A stretch of 64,000 nt of DNA from Sphaerotilus montanus (GTDB lineage Bacteria; Pseudomonadota; Gammaproteobacteria; Burkholderiales; Burkholderiaceae_C), in assembly GCF_013410775.1 (NCBI RefSeq), contig NZ_JACCFH010000001.1, positions 620,001-684,000 of the forward strand, read 5' to 3'. The notes beneath the pieces were generated by a model. That model worked only from the letters and a program-made list of their open reading frames with translations. It had not been told where the DNA came from and searched no databases. Positions within the stretch are counted from its first letter, which is position 1, and every line of letters starts with the position of its first letter. The translations under genes and the position numbers were made by a program. This document shows positions 24,933-34,990 of the stretch, piece by piece.

Positions 24933-27602
24933 GTGGCGAGCCTCGACCAGCACACCCCGATGATGGCCCAGTACCTGGGCCTCAAAGCCGACTTTCCTGA
25001 CACCCTCCTGTTCTACCGGATGGGGGATTTCTACGAAGTCTTCTTCGACGACGCCCGCAAGGCGCACCGCCTGCTCGACATCACGATCACCACCCGCGGC
25101 CAGAGCGCGGGCGAGCCGGTGGTGATGGCGGGCGTGCCGGTGCATGCGCTGGAGAGCTACCTCGCCAAGCTGATCCGGCTGGGCGAGGCGGTGGCGATCG
25201 CGGAGCAGGTCGGCGAGGTCGGCGCGACCAAGGGGCCGGTCGAGCGCAAGGTGGTGCGCGTGGTCACGCCGGGCACGATCACCGACACCGAGCTGCTGAA
25301 CGAGCGTGAGGACACCCGGCTGCTGGCGCTGGCCGTGCGCGGCAGCGGCGCGGCGCAGGTGTTCGGGCTGGCCTGGCTCGCACTGGCCAGCGGACAGCTC
25401 GGGCTGACCGAGTGCAGCGAGCGCGAACTTGGCGCATGGCTGGCGCGGCTCGCCCCCGCGGAAGTGCTGGTCAGCGGCGAGCTGAACGCCGAGAAGCGCC
25501 CTGCCGCGCTGCGCCAGCTCACCGTGCCGGTGATCGGCCGACCGCACTGGCAATTCGACCCGGCGCTCGGTGAACGCAAGCTGCGCGAGCAGTTGAAGGT
25601 CGCGCACCTCGCCGGCTTCAATGCGCAGGACTTGCACGCCGCCCACGCCGCCGCCGCCGCGCTGCTGGGTTACGCGGAACACACGCAGGGCCGCGCGCTG
25701 TCGCATGTCAACGCGCTGACGGTGGAGCGCGCCAGCGAGCTGCTGGAGCTGCCGCCCGCCACGCACCGCAACCTCGAATTGACGCAGACGCTGCGGGGCG
25801 AAGCGGCGCCGACGCTGCTGTCGCTCATCGACACCTGCCGCACCGGCATGGGCAGCCGCGCGCTGCGGCAGTGGCTGACGCACCCGATGCGCGACCGCGC
25901 CGTCGCCCGCAGCCGGCATGGTGCCATCGCCTCGCTGATCGCCACGCGCGCCGCCGAGCCGTTGCGCGACGCGCTGCGCCACGTCAGCGACGTGCAGCGC
26001 ATCACCGCCCGCACGGCGCTGCGGCAAGTGCGCCCGCGTGAACTCGCCGGCCTGCGCGAGACGCTGGCGACGCTGCCCGACCTACGCCGCCGCGTGCCGG
26101 ACGACGCGCCGCTGCTGAAGGCCATGCACGCCGCGCTGACGCCGGATGAAGCCATCGCCGCGCTGCTGAAAAGCGCGATCGCCGAGGAACCGGCGGTGCT
26201 GCTGCGCGACGGTGGCGTGATTGCGAGCGGGTTCGATCCGCTGCTGGACGAACTGCGCTCCATCGCCACCAACTGCGACACCTTCCTGCTCGACCTGGAA
26301 ACCCGCGAGCGGGCGCGCACCGGCATCCACAACCTGCGCGTGCAGTACAACAAGGTCCACGGTTTCTACATCGAGGTCACCACCGGCCAGGTCGACAAGG
26401 TGCCGATGGACTACCAGCGCCGCCAGACGCTGAAGAACGCCGAGCGCTACATCACGCCCGAGCTGAAGGCCTTCGAGGACAAGGCGCTGTCGGCCCAGGA
26501 GCGTTCGCTGTCGCGCGAGAAGTGGCTGTACGAGCAGGTGCTCGACGCGCTGCAGCCGCACCTGAACCCGCTGTCCGAACTCGGCCGCGCGCTCGCCAGC
26601 CTTGACGCGCTGGCCGCGTTGGCTGAGCGCGCCGAGACGCTGCACTGGTGCGCGCCCGAGTTCGTCGCGCACCCGTGCCTCGACATCGAACAGGGCCGCC
26701 ACCCGGTCGTCGAGGCGCGACTGGCCGAAACCGGCGGCGGCAACTTCATCGCCAACGACTGCCGGCTGGATTCGGCGCGGCGCATGGTCATCCTCACCGG
26801 TCCGAACATGGGCGGCAAGAGCACGTTCATGCGGCAAGTAGCGCTCACCGTGCTGCTGGCGGCGATCGGCTCGTACGTGCCGGCCGCGCGCTGCCGCCTC
26901 GGGCCGATCGACGCGATCCACACCCGCATCGGCGCGGCGGACGATCTGGCGAACGCGCAGTCCACCTTCATGCTGGAGATGACCGAAGGCGCCGCCATCC
27001 TCCACAGCGCGACCGAGCACTCGCTGGTGCTGATGGACGAGATCGGCCGCGGCACCTCGACCTTCGACGGTCTGGCGCTGGCCGGCTCGATCGCCACGCA
27101 CCTGCACGACCGCAACCGCGCCTTCACGCTGTTCGCCACCCACTACTTCGAGCTGACCGAGTTCCCGGCGCGCCACCGCCACGCGGTGAACATGCACGTC
27201 TCGGCCGCCGAGTCGGGCGACGACATCGTCTTCCTGCACGCGATCGAGCCCGGGCCGGCCAGCCGCAGCTATGGCGTGCAGGTGGCGCGGCTGGCGGGGA
27301 TGCCGTCGGCGGTGCTGCGGCAGGCGCGGCAGACGCTCGACACGCTCGAAGCCCAGCAGCACGCGGGCGCGTCGCAGATCGACCTGTTCGCCCCGGCGCC
27401 CGAACCGGAACCGGCCCCGCTGGCACCACCGCCCGCGGTTGTTGCGCCCGCGCCGACGGACCCGCTCGCCGACGAGGTGCTGCAAGCCTTGCGCGCACTT
27501 GACCCTGATACGCTCACCCCTCGCGCCGCGCTGGATGCGCTTTACCGGTTGAAGACGCTCGCGACCGCCCCGAATCCCCTGCATTCCCCCCTCAGCTCCT
27601 GA
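24933..27602 (+). CDS. mutS: DNA mismatch repair protein MutS
   Basis: Mismatch recognition ATPase of 889 aa, GTG start. The mismatch-stacking F-Y-E (GDFYEVFF, Phe33, Glu35) is in domain I, the connector and lever domains follow, and the ATPase has Walker [10 protein letters not shown] at about 623-631, Walker [15 protein letters not shown] and the switch region ATHYFELTE. The C-terminus contains a Pro/Ala-rich linker ([20 protein letters not shown]) before a short dimerisation helix, longer than in E. coli. The gene sits 18 bases after suhB and 8 bases before the Anbu gene, so co-transcription is likely. Confidence 0.97.
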   Translation: MASLDQHTPMMAQYLGLKADFPDTLLFYRMGDFYEVFFDDARKAHRLLDITITTRGQSAGEPVVMAGVPVHALESYLAKLIRLGEAVAIAEQVGEVGATKGPVERKVVRVVTPGTITDTELLNEREDTRLLALAVRGSGAAQVFGLAWLALASGQLGLTECSERELGAWLARLAPAEVLVSGELNAEKRPAALRQLTVPVIGRPHWQFDPALGERKLREQLKVAHLAGFNAQDLHAAHAAAAALLGYAEHTQGRALSHVNALTVERASELLELPPATHRNLELTQTLRGEAAPTLLSLIDTCRTGMGSRALRQWLTHPMRDRAVARSRHGAIASLIATRAAEPLRDALRHVSDVQRITARTALRQVRPRELAGLRETLATLPDLRRRVPDDAPLLKAMHAALTPDEAIAALLKSAIAEEPAVLLRDGGVIASGFDPLLDELRSIATNCDTFLLDLETRERARTGIHNLRVQYNKVHGFYIEVTTGQVDKVPMDYQRRQTLKNAERYITPELKAFEDKALSAQERSLSREKWLYEQVLDALQPHLNPLSELGRALASLDALAALAERAETLHWCAPEFVAHPCLDIEQGRHPVVEARLAETGGGNFIANDCRLDSARRMVILTGPNMGGKSTFMRQVALTVLLAAIGSYVPAARCRLGPIDAIHTRIGAADDLANAQSTFMLEMTEGAAILHSATEHSLVLMDEIGRGTSTFDGLALAGSIATHLHDRNRAFTLFATHYFELTEFPARHRHAVNMHVSAAESGDDIVFLHAIEPGPASRSYGVQVARLAGMPSAVLRQARQTLDTLEAQQHAGASQIDLFAPAPEPEPAPLAPPPAVVAPAPTDPLADEVLQALRALDPDTLTPRAALDALYRLKTLATAPNPLHSPLSS

Positions 27603-27610
27603 CCCTCCCC

Positions 27611-28435
27611 ATGACTTACTGTGTCGGCATCCGGCTCAACGCCGGTCTCGTGTTCCTCTCCGATTCACGCACCAACGCGGGGCTCGACGCGATCAGCACC
27701 TTCCGCAAGATGATGGTCTACGAGAAGGCCGGCGACCGCTGCATGGTGCTGCTGTCGGCCGGCAACCTGAGCATCTCGCAGTGCGTACGCGAGATCCTGC
27801 AGACCGAGAAGATCCCCAACGGCGACGGCGAACCCATCACCATCTGGAACGCCAAGAGCATGTTCGACGCGACCCGCGTGCTCGGCTCGGCGGTGCGGCG
27901 CGTCTACGAGACCGACGGCAAGGCGCTCCAGAACGCCGGCATCGACTTCAACTGCTCGATGATCTTCGGCGGCCAGATCGGCGACGAGGCGATGCGGCTG
28001 TTCCTGGTCTACTCGGCCGGCAACTTCATCGAGGCCACGCGCGAGACCTGCTTCTTCCAGGTCGGCGAGTCCAAGTACGGCAAGCCCATCCTCGACCGCG
28101 TCCTGACACCCGACACCCCGCTCGACGAGGCCGCCAAGTGCGCGCTGGTGTCGATGGACTCGACGCTGAAGTCCAACCTCTCGGTGGGGCTGCCGCTGGA
28201 CCTGCTGGTCTACCGCGCCGGCGACCTGAAGGCCGACCGCATCGTCTGCATCGACGACAAGAACCCGTATTTCAAGATGATCCACGACACCTGGGGCCAG
28301 CGCCTGCGCGAGGTGTTCGAGGGCATCGACGACCCGGCGTGGAACGGTGCCGCCGCCGAGTTCCCGCTGATGCAGGAGTCCGAGCGCTACGAATCCATGC
28401 GCAAGATCACCCACCCGGGCGAGCGCATCGTCTGA
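27611..28435 (+). CDS. Anbu-type proteasome homologue (HslV-like Ntn peptidase)
   Basis: Protein of 274 aa starting MTYCVGIRLNAGLVFLSDSRTNAGLDAISTF. The Thr directly after Met is the expected catalytic N-terminal nucleophile of Ntn hydrolases, and SDSRTNAG is characteristic of Anbu, a bacterial proteasome-like family. The body has LLSAGNLSISQ and IFGGQIG segments in the right places. Anbu proteins form open-ring or helical assemblies. In many genomes they cluster with genes for an ATP-grasp protein, an alpha-E protein and a transglutaminase; here the neighbours are mutS and an alpha/beta hydrolase, so the usual partners are missing locally. Confidence 0.88.
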   Translation: MTYCVGIRLNAGLVFLSDSRTNAGLDAISTFRKMMVYEKAGDRCMVLLSAGNLSISQCVREILQTEKIPNGDGEPITIWNAKSMFDATRVLGSAVRRVYETDGKALQNAGIDFNCSMIFGGQIGDEAMRLFLVYSAGNFIEATRETCFFQVGESKYGKPILDRVLTPDTPLDEAAKCALVSMDSTLKSNLSVGLPLDLLVYRAGDLKADRIVCIDDKNPYFKMIHDTWGQRLREVFEGIDDPAWNGAAAEFPLMQESERYESMRKITHPGERIV

Positions 28436-28454
28436 CCCGCCGGACACCCCGCCC

Positions 28455-29276
28455 ATGCCCACGCAACCCGGCGTCATCGTCTTCAGCCACGGCAACAGCT
28501 TCCCCGCGGGCACCTACGCGCAGCTCTTCGCGCACTGGCGTGCGGCGGGCTGGCGGGTCGAGGCGGTGGAGAAGTACGGCCATGACCCGCACTACCCGGT
28601 CACCAGCAACTGGCCGCGGCTGCGCGACCAGCTGATCGACTTCGTCGACGGACTCGCGCTCGGCGCGCCGGTGGTGTTCGTCGGGCATTCGCTGGGCGGC
28701 TTCCTGAGTCTGAAGGCGGCGCTGAAGCGGCCGGACCTGGCGCAGGCGGTGGTGCTGCTGGACTCGCCCGTCCTGACTGGCTGGAAGGCGCACAGCGTGC
28801 AGGTGGCCAAGGCGACGCGGCTGATCCAGCGCATCTCGCCCGGCAAGGTCGCAGCGCGCCGGCGCCACCACTGGGCCTCGGTGGACGAGGCGCGGGCGCA
28901 TTTCGCGGCCAAGCACATCTTCGCCCGCTGGGACCCGCTGTGCCTGGAAGACTACCTGCACGCCGGCCTGGAACCGGCAGCGCAGGGCGGCGTGCAGCTC
29001 GCCTTCGACCGCCAGGTCGAGGCACGCATCTACAACACGCTGGCGCACAACCTGGGCGATGTGCTGCGCCGCCATCCGCCGCGGTTCCCGGTGGCGTTCC
29101 TGGGCGGCACGCAGTCGCGCGAGGTGCGGCAGGTGGGCCTGGCCGCCACGCGGGCGCTGGTGCGCGAGCGCTTCCAGTGGATCGAAGGCACGCACCTCTT
29201 CGCGCTGGAACACCCGGCCGAGACGGCCGCACGCGTGCTGGCGCTGATCGGCGAGATGCCCTTGCAGAAGCGTTGA
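28455..29276 (+). CDS. Alpha/beta hydrolase
   Basis: Alpha/beta-fold hydrolase of 273 aa. The nucleophile elbow is GHSLGG (Ser near residue 78), the oxyanion region FSHGNSFPAGTY is at residue 10, and the likely catalytic His lies in GTHLFALEHP near the C-terminus. The family includes esterases, lipases and haloperoxidase-like enzymes; the substrate cannot be assigned. It begins 19 bases after the Anbu gene and may share its transcript. Its stop codon is part of an FNR-like palindrome in front of ppsA. Confidence 0.85.
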   Translation: MPTQPGVIVFSHGNSFPAGTYAQLFAHWRAAGWRVEAVEKYGHDPHYPVTSNWPRLRDQLIDFVDGLALGAPVVFVGHSLGGFLSLKAALKRPDLAQAVVLLDSPVLTGWKAHSVQVAKATRLIQRISPGKVAARRRHHWASVDEARAHFAAKHIFARWDPLCLEDYLHAGLEPAAQGGVQLAFDRQVEARIYNTLAHNLGDVLRRHPPRFPVAFLGGTQSREVRQVGLAATRALVRERFQWIEGTHLFALEHPAETAARVLALIGEMPLQKR

Positions 29277-29286
29277 GCCGGCTCAA
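29273..29286 (+). promoter_or_regulatory. FNR/ANR-type palindrome upstream of ppsA
   Basis: TTGAGCCGGCTCAA is a perfect 14-bp palindrome and fits the TTGA-N6-TCAA core recognised by the FNR/ANR/DNR family. Its centre is about 75 bases before the ppsA ATG. A related site, TTGAGCAGACGCAA on the minus strand, lies before the acetyl-CoA synthetase gene (38856-38869). Confidence 0.5.
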
Positions 29287-29353
29287 TTCCGCAGGCCCGA
29301 CCGGGCACCAGCATCGCGTCGGCGGCAGGTGGACCGCAAGACGGGGTAGCGGA

Positions 29354-31780
29354 ATGAACGACGCGAACGACTGCATCCGCTGGCTCAGCGGACTGTCCAT
29401 GGCCGATCTGCCGCTGGTGGGCGGCAAGACTGCATCGCTGGGCGAGATGTTCCGGGAACTGCGGCCCCTCGGCGTGCGGATCCCGGACGGCTTTGCCGTC
29501 ACGGCCGCGGCCTACCGCGAAGCGCTGGATGCGGCTGGCGCCTGGGGCCCGTTGCACGCCCTGCTGGACAGGCTCGACAAGCGTGACCTCGACGCCCTGG
29601 CCCATGCCGGCGCGCAGGCCCGCGAGATCGTCTATGCCGCCCCCATGCCCGCCCCCGTGGAAGCCGGCATCCGCCTCGCCTGGCGTGCGCTGCAGGCCCG
29701 GTTCGGCCCGACGCTGAGCGTGGCCGTGCGCAGCTCGGCCACCGCAGAGGACCTGCCGAACGCCAGCTTCGCCGGCCAGCACGACACCTACCTCAACGTG
29801 CGTGGCGAGCAGATGCTGGTCGACGCCATCAAGCGCTGCCAGGCCTCGCTGTTCACCGACCGCGCCATCTCCTACCGCATCGACCAGGGCTTCGACCATT
29901 TCAAGGTCGCGCTGTCCGTGGTGGTGATGCAGATGGTGCGCAGCGACCTGGCCAGCAGCGGCGTGGTGTTCACGCTCGACACCGAGTCCGGCCACCCGGA
30001 CGTGGTCTTCATCACCGGCGCCTGGGGCCTGGGCGAGAACGTGGTGCAGGGCGCCGTGGACCCGGACGAGTTCCATGTCCACAAGCCCACCTTCCGGGCC
30101 GGCTACCGCTGCGTGCTGCGCCGGCGCCTCGGGCGCAAGCAGATCCGCATGGTGTACAGCGGCGGCGACACCCGCGCGCCGGTGGTCAACCAGCCCACCC
30201 CGGCCGCGGACCGCGCCCGGTTCTGCCTGAGCGACACCGACGTGCTGGCACTCACGGACGCCGCGCTCAAGATCGAGGCCCACTACTCCCGCCGTGCCGG
30301 CAGCTGGCGGCCGATGGACATCGAGTGGGCCAAGGACGGCCCGGACGGCCCGCTCTACATCGTGCAGGCGCGGCCGGAGACCTCGGTCTCGCGGCGCGCG
30401 GTGAACGTGATCGAGACCTACGTGCTGGAGGAGCGCGCCGCCGTGCGGGTGCAGGGCCGCGCGGTCGGTGAACGCATCGCGGCCGGGGCCGTGCGGCGCA
30501 TCGCCCAGGCCAGCCAGCTGCCGCAGTTCCAGCCGGGCGAGGTGCTGGTCGCCGACACCACCACGCCCGACTGGGAGCCGGTGATGAAGACCGCCGCCGC
30601 CATCGTCACCAGCCGTGGCGGGCGCACCTGCCACGCGGCGATCGTGGCACGGGAACTCGGCATCCCGGCGGTCGTCGGGGCCGAGGGCGCCAGCGCGCAG
30701 TTGCAGGACGGCGAGCCGGTCACGGTGTCCTGCGCCGACGGCGACATCGGCCGCGTCTACACGGGCCGCCTGCGTTTCCGTGTCGATCAGCAGGATCTGA
30801 CCGGCCTGCGGCGCCCGGCCACCCAGGTGATGGTGAACCTCGGCAACCCCGAACTGGCCTTCAAGACGGCCCTGCTGCCCTGCGACGGCGTGGGGCTGGC
30901 GCGCATGGAATTCATCATCAACGAGTACATCCAGGTGCACCCGATGGCCGTGCTGCACCCCGAGCGCATCGCCGACCCGGCGGTGCGGAGCCAGGTGCTG
31001 GCGCGCGCGGCCGGCTACCCGAGCGGTGCGGCCTTCTTCATCGAGACGCTCGCCGAGGGCGTGGGCACCATCGCCGCGGCGTTCTATCCGCGGCCCGTCG
31101 TCGTCCGGCTGTCCGACTTCAAGAGCAACGAGTACGCCGCGCTGCTGGGCGGCCGCGACTTCGAGCCGGTCGAGGAGAACCCGATGCTCGGGTTCCGGGG
31201 GGCGGCGCGCTACATCCATCCGGCCTACGCGGAAGGCTTCGCCATGGAGTGCGCCGCGCTGAAGCGGGTGCGCGACACCATGGGGCTGCGCAACCTCAAG
31301 GTGATGGTGCCGTTCTGCCGGCGGCTCGACGAGGCGCACGGCGTGCTGGCCGCGATGGCCCGGCACGGTCTGGTGCGGGGCCAGGACGGCCTGGAGGTCT
31401 ACGTGATGTGCGAGATCCCGAACAACGTGCTGCTGATCGACGAGTTTTCGGAGCTGTTCGACGGCTTCTCGATCGGCAGCAACGACCTGACGCAGCTCAC
31501 GCTGGGCGTGGACCGTGACAGCGCGATCGTGGCGAGTGCGTTCGACGAGCGCGACCCCGGGATGCTGAAGATGCTCCGGCTCGCGGTGGAAGGCGCCCGG
31601 CGCAACCACCGCCACAGCGGCATCTGCGGCCAGGCGCCGTCGGACCATCCGGAGATCGCCCGCTATCTGGTGGAGCTGGGCATCGACAGCCTCAGCCTCA
31701 CCCCCGACCGGGTGCTGCGCACCGTGCAGCTCGTGCGCGAGATCGAGGACCAGCGGCCACGCCTGCCCTCTGGCAATTAG
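29354..31780 (+). CDS. ppsA: Phosphoenolpyruvate synthase
   Basis: Converts pyruvate and ATP to PEP, AMP and phosphate; the gluconeogenic entry step. 808 aa. The N-terminal ATP-grasp domain begins VGGKTASLGEMF at residue 22, contains VRSSATAEDLPNASFAGQHDTYLNV, and the phosphohistidine is His427 in GGRTCHAAIVAREL. The C-terminal PEP/pyruvate TIM barrel ends with catalytic Cys758 in GICGQAPSD. The ATG at 29354 gives the correct start; upstream open sequence overlaps the hydrolase gene. The gene converges with a nitroreductase gene, overlapping it by four bases. The usual neighbour ppsR is absent. Confidence 0.96.
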   Translation: MNDANDCIRWLSGLSMADLPLVGGKTASLGEMFRELRPLGVRIPDGFAVTAAAYREALDAAGAWGPLHALLDRLDKRDLDALAHAGAQAREIVYAAPMPAPVEAGIRLAWRALQARFGPTLSVAVRSSATAEDLPNASFAGQHDTYLNVRGEQMLVDAIKRCQASLFTDRAISYRIDQGFDHFKVALSVVVMQMVRSDLASSGVVFTLDTESGHPDVVFITGAWGLGENVVQGAVDPDEFHVHKPTFRAGYRCVLRRRLGRKQIRMVYSGGDTRAPVVNQPTPAADRARFCLSDTDVLALTDAALKIEAHYSRRAGSWRPMDIEWAKDGPDGPLYIVQARPETSVSRRAVNVIETYVLEERAAVRVQGRAVGERIAAGAVRRIAQASQLPQFQPGEVLVADTTTPDWEPVMKTAAAIVTSRGGRTCHAAIVARELGIPAVVGAEGASAQLQDGEPVTVSCADGDIGRVYTGRLRFRVDQQDLTGLRRPATQVMVNLGNPELAFKTALLPCDGVGLARMEFIINEYIQVHPMAVLHPERIADPAVRSQVLARAAGYPSGAAFFIETLAEGVGTIAAAFYPRPVVVRLSDFKSNEYAALLGGRDFEPVEENPMLGFRGAARYIHPAYAEGFAMECAALKRVRDTMGLRNLKVMVPFCRRLDEAHGVLAAMARHGLVRGQDGLEVYVMCEIPNNVLLIDEFSELFDGFSIGSNDLTQLTLGVDRDSAIVASAFDERDPGMLKMLRLAVEGARRNHRHSGICGQAPSDHPEIARYLVELGIDSLSLTPDRVLRTVQLVREIEDQRPRLPSGN

Positions 31781-32424
31781 GCCGCGGTGCTGCCCGCCCT
31801 GGGCACGCCCACGGTCTGCGCCAGCAGCAGCTGTTCGTCGTTGCCCAGACCCATGGCGCCGGACAGCGCGTCCCGGTCGAACCAGGCCCGCACCACGGTC
31901 GCCAGTCCAGCCGACGCGCAAACCAGGTAGACATTCTGTGCCGCCGCCCCCGCGGCGGCGAAGGCATAGGCCTCGCGCCTGGCCGCCGGCACCAGCGCCA
32001 TGCGGGCGTGGTCGGCGACGTAGATCAGGTCCAGGGCCGCGAGATCGACGAAATCCTGGTAGCCGGTGACGGCACGCACGTCGCTGGCCGAGAGGCGTTC
32101 CAGGGCATGCGTCCCGGGCTCATACCGGAACAGGCCCTGGGGCAGCGCCACGTACAGGCACAGCTCCTGCGCATTCATCGCGCTGGGCACCGTGCGGCCG
32201 CCAGGCGCGGGGCGGTTGATGCCGCCAGCGGCCCATAGCTGCTCGGTCAAGGCGTCCGTGGCGAACTCGCGCTGCGACTGGCGTTTGCGCAAGGCCTCCA
32301 TCAGGGACATGCCCCCGTCCTGGGTCGGCGGCAGCAGCACCCGGTGCGGGGCCGATGCACCGCGGGCCGGTCGTGGGCGGATCTGCCCCATCAGGCCCAG
32401 GGCCAGCTTGGTCAAGGTATTCAT
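31777..32424 (-). CDS. SagB/ThcOx-type nitroreductase-family protein
   Basis: Flavin-dependent oxidoreductase fold, about 215 aa. The start of the domain reads LMEALRKRQSQREFATDALTEQ and then LWAAGGINRP, with SAMNAQELCLYVALPQGLFRYEPGTH, and AAAGAAAQNVYLVCASAGLATVVRAWFDR near the end; these are typical of SagB-like nitroreductases. I prefer the second ATG (32424), eight bases after GGGAGA, over the one at 32430. It is the last gene of the synthetase-PDH-ACP operon. Its electron acceptor or substrate is unknown. Confidence 0.82.
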   Translation of the reverse strand: MNTLTKLALGLMGQIRPRPARGASAPHRVLLPPTQDGGMSLMEALRKRQSQREFATDALTEQLWAAGGINRPAPGGRTVPSAMNAQELCLYVALPQGLFRYEPGTHALERLSASDVRAVTGYQDFVDLAALDLIYVADHARMALVPAARREAYAFAAAGAAAQNVYLVCASAGLATVVRAWFDRDALSGAMGLGNDEQLLLAQTVGVPRAGSTAA

Positions 32425-32458
32425 GGACATCTCTCCCGTTGCGTGTGCGGTCCCGTCT

Positions 32459-33619
32459 TCAGGACGGGTTCGAGGCCAGTTCGGCCGGCGGCGATGCGGA
32501 CCGAGGCCAGGCCTGCAGCAGCAGGCAGCCCAGACCGGCGATCAAGCCCAGTACGCCGATCGCGGCGCCCAGACCGGGCACCCAGCCCACGAGGTACATC
32601 AGCACCAGCACCACGGCGCTGGCACCGATGCGCACCGGCAGGCACTCCGACTGGTCCGGCCACCAGCGACGCAAGGCCCAGTCGCCCACCGCGGTGGCGG
32701 TGATGGCCCAGGCCAGCGGCATCAGCGCGGCGTAGGCGGCCAGCGCGACCAGGCCGAGCGGAATGCCCACCAAGGTGAGGCACAGCAGCACCACCGCCAT
32801 CGGCAGGCCGACCAGCCAGGCGAAGCCCAGCAGCAGGCTGGCGCCGGGGCGCTCGCGCAGGGTGCGGGCCAGTGTCGCGGAGAAGGACGGCAGCACCGCC
32901 AGCAGCACGCTGGCCAGCAGGAGGTGGCCGAGCGTCCACAGGGCGCCGAACACCCCCATCCCGCCAGACCAGTCGGGCCGCGGTTCGGCTGCCCGGCGAT
33001 CGCCGGGCCTGACCCGCACCGGCAGTTTCTCGATGCCACCCGCCACCTGGGCCGCGGGATCCTGCACCAGCGGTTCTTCGCTGCGGTAGCGCAGCTGGCC
33101 AGCGATCCGGGCGTTGGGTCCCAGCTCGATCCGGGCATGGAGTGCCACGACATCCCCACCGACCGGGCCGTCGATCAGCAACTGCCCGCCGGCACTGTGC
33201 ACCTGGCCCCGCACCTGACCGTACAGGCGCACCCGCCCGCCCGCCACCGAGAGGTTGCCGCCGATCTCGGCCTTCGGACCCAGCTCCACCTGGCCACCCG
33301 CCACCCGGGCATGGCGCCCGACCCTGGCGTCGAGGCTCAGCTGTCCGCCGGCCGCATGGACCGAACGCGCGGTGTCCGCACCCAGGCGCAGCTTGCCGCC
33401 GACCGCCAGCATGTCACCAGCGACCGGCGCATCCAGATCAACGCTGCCACCCGAGACGATCAGGTCGCCGTTGACCGGCTGGCGGACCGTGACCGTGCCG
33501 CCGCCGATGAACACGTCCTGCTCCACGACCAGCGGCGGATCGCCATCGCCAGGGGGTTCAGCAGCCACCACCAGCAGCGCCACCACGCACGACAGGCCTG
33601 CTCCGAGTTGCTTCCACAT
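32459..33619 (-). CDS. Membrane protein with bactofilin-like polymer-forming domain
   Basis: Envelope protein of 386 aa with a signal peptide (LSCVVALLVVAAEPP). Residues about 35-170 are a chain of short beta-repeats (GGGTVTVRQPVNGDLIVSGG, LDARVGRHARVAGGQV, GPVGGDVVALHARIELG), the pattern of bactofilin-type parallel beta structures. From about residue 215, four or five membrane helices follow (LGHLLLASVLLAVLP, GLPMAVVLLCLTLVGIPLGLVALAAYAALM). So the repeat domain would be periplasmic or lumenal and anchored by the helices. It starts two bases after the ACP stop. Function unknown; an envelope scaffold is one possibility. Confidence 0.75.
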   Translation of the reverse strand: MWKQLGAGLSCVVALLVVAAEPPGDGDPPLVVEQDVFIGGGTVTVRQPVNGDLIVSGGSVDLDAPVAGDMLAVGGKLRLGADTARSVHAAGGQLSLDARVGRHARVAGGQVELGPKAEIGGNLSVAGGRVRLYGQVRGQVHSAGGQLLIDGPVGGDVVALHARIELGPNARIAGQLRYRSEEPLVQDPAAQVAGGIEKLPVRVRPGDRRAAEPRPDWSGGMGVFGALWTLGHLLLASVLLAVLPSFSATLARTLRERPGASLLLGFAWLVGLPMAVVLLCLTLVGIPLGLVALAAYAALMPLAWAITATAVGDWALRRWWPDQSECLPVRIGASAVVLVLMYLVGWVPGLGAAIGVLGLIAGLGCLLLQAWPRSASPPAELASNPS

Positions 33620-33621
33620 CG

Positions 33622-33879
33622 CTACCGCTCCTGCAAGGCATCCAGCACATCGTTCAGCGTCACCAGCCGCGGGTACGCCGACTCCGGAATCCGGACCCCG
33701 AAGCGCTGCTGCAGCGCGACCATCAGGTCCAGCCAGTTCATCGAGTCCAGATCGACCTGGCGGCGCAGCGGCCGCGCGGGATCGATCGCGGCGGGATCGA
33801 TTTCCGGGGCGATGCCGCGCAGCAGCGCCAGCACGGCGTCGGCGCGGGCACGGCGGTCGTCAGGCAAGGGGTCCGACAT
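33622..33879 (-). CDS. Acyl carrier protein
   Basis: Small acidic carrier protein of 85 aa. The phosphopantetheine site is DLDSMNW, with Ser near residue 46, followed by helix LDLMVALQQRFGVRIPE, as in ACPs. It is not the housekeeping acpP, which has a different, strongly conserved DSL motif and lies with fab genes. Here it overlaps the E2 gene by 20 bases, so an acyl or acetyl group from the dehydrogenase complex, or a lipoyl/octanoyl intermediate, might be its cargo. That link is inference. Confidence 0.88.
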   Translation of the reverse strand: MSDPLPDDRRARADAVLALLRGIAPEIDPAAIDPARPLRRQVDLDSMNWLDLMVALQQRFGVRIPESAYPRLVTLNDVLDALQER

Positions 33880-34990
33880 GGGGCGTCTCCAGGGCTTGCG
33901 GCTGCTGCAGCCATTCGCGCAGCTCGGCCAGGAACAGCGCGCCGCGGTGGCCGTCCGAGGCGCGGTGGTCGGCCGCGAGCGTGGCGCAGACGACCGGCAC
34001 GGCCTGCACGGCGCCGTCCTGCACCCAGGGGCGCTCGGTCAGCCGGCCGAAGCCCACCAGCGCCACCTGCGGCGGGTAGATCACGCCGAAGACGGCATCG
34101 ACCCCCTGGTCTCCCAGGTTGGTGACGGTGACCGTCGGGTCGCTCATCTCCGAGCTGCGCAGCGACCCGGCGCGGGCCCGCCGCACGAGGTCTGACAGGG
34201 CGCGCATCAGCTCTGCCGGGGTCTGGTCGCCGACATCGTGCAGGGCCGGCGCCACCAGCCCGCCACCGCGCAGCGAGATCGCCACGCCGGCATGCACGGC
34301 AGCAGCCGGCTCGAAGCGTCCCTCGCGGTAGAAACCGTTCAGCTCCGGCGTGCGCCGCAGCGCCAGCGCCACCGCCTTGAGCAGCAACACCGCCGGCAGC
34401 AGGCGCTCGGCGACCGGCAGCTCCGCATTGCGCTGTTGCAGCCACGCCAGCGCACGGGCCATCGGGATGGTTTCCGAAAGGTAATAGTGCGGAATCTCGC
34501 GCTTGGAACGGCCCATCGCCGCCGCGATGGCCTTGCGCATCTCCTGCAGGCGGTCGGCGGCTGTGGCGCTGGTGCCGGCGTCCGTTGCAGGCGCGGGGCG
34601 TGCCGCGGCCTCGACATCCGCCAGCGTGACCGACCCCTGCACGCCGCTGCCCTGCAGGCGCTCCGGATCGATGCCCAGTTCCCGCGCCCGCCGGCGGGCG
34701 GATGGCGACACCGCCCGGCGCCCGGCCGGTGCCTCCGCGGCAGCCGGCGATTCACCGGGGGCCCGCAGCGTGGCCAGCACCGTGCCGACCGGCACCTTCT
34801 GCCCCGGCTGCACCAGCAGTTCGGAGACGACCCCCTCCTGCCAGATCTCGACATCGACCGCCGCCTTGGAGGTGTCCACCACGGCGACGACCTGCCCGCG
34901 CTGCACATGGTCGCCCGGCTGGACGTGCCAGGCCACCAGCGTGCCCTCGTCCATGTCGGCACCCAGCGAAGGCAGCACGAAGTCGATCAT
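33860..34990 (-). CDS. 2-oxoacid dehydrogenase E2 (dihydrolipoamide acyltransferase)
   Basis: E2 core enzyme of 376 aa. The N-terminal lipoyl domain has the lipoylated Lys in [12 protein letters not shown] (about residue 42); one lipoyl domain only. A Pro/Ala-rich linker and a peripheral subunit-binding domain follow ([35 protein letters not shown], about 92-130), then the catalytic domain with the active-site DHRASDGH near residue 350. All functional sites are present. It transfers the acyl group from E1 to CoA. An E3 (dihydrolipoamide dehydrogenase) gene is not part of the operon. Confidence 0.93.
   Translation of the reverse strand: MIDFVLPSLGADMDEGTLVAWHVQPGDHVQRGQVVAVVDTSKAAVDVEIWQEGVVSELLVQPGQKVPVGTVLATLRAPGESPAAAEAPAGRRAVSPSARRRARELGIDPERLQGSGVQGSVTLADVEAAARPAPATDAGTSATAADRLQEMRKAIAAAMGRSKREIPHYYLSETIPMARALAWLQQRNAELPVAERLLPAVLLLKAVALALRRTPELNGFYREGRFEPAAAVHAGVAISLRGGGLVAPALHDVGDQTPAELMRALSDLVRRARAGSLRSSEMSDPTVTVTNLGDQGVDAVFGVIYPPQVALVGFGRLTERPWVQDGAVQAVPVVCATLAADHRASDGHRGALFLAELREWLQQPQALETPHVGPLA

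Noticed and set aside
28940-29353. Extended N-terminus for PEP synthase
   Set aside because: The residues lie inside the hydrolase gene in another frame, are low-complexity, and the conserved PpsA start is at 29354.
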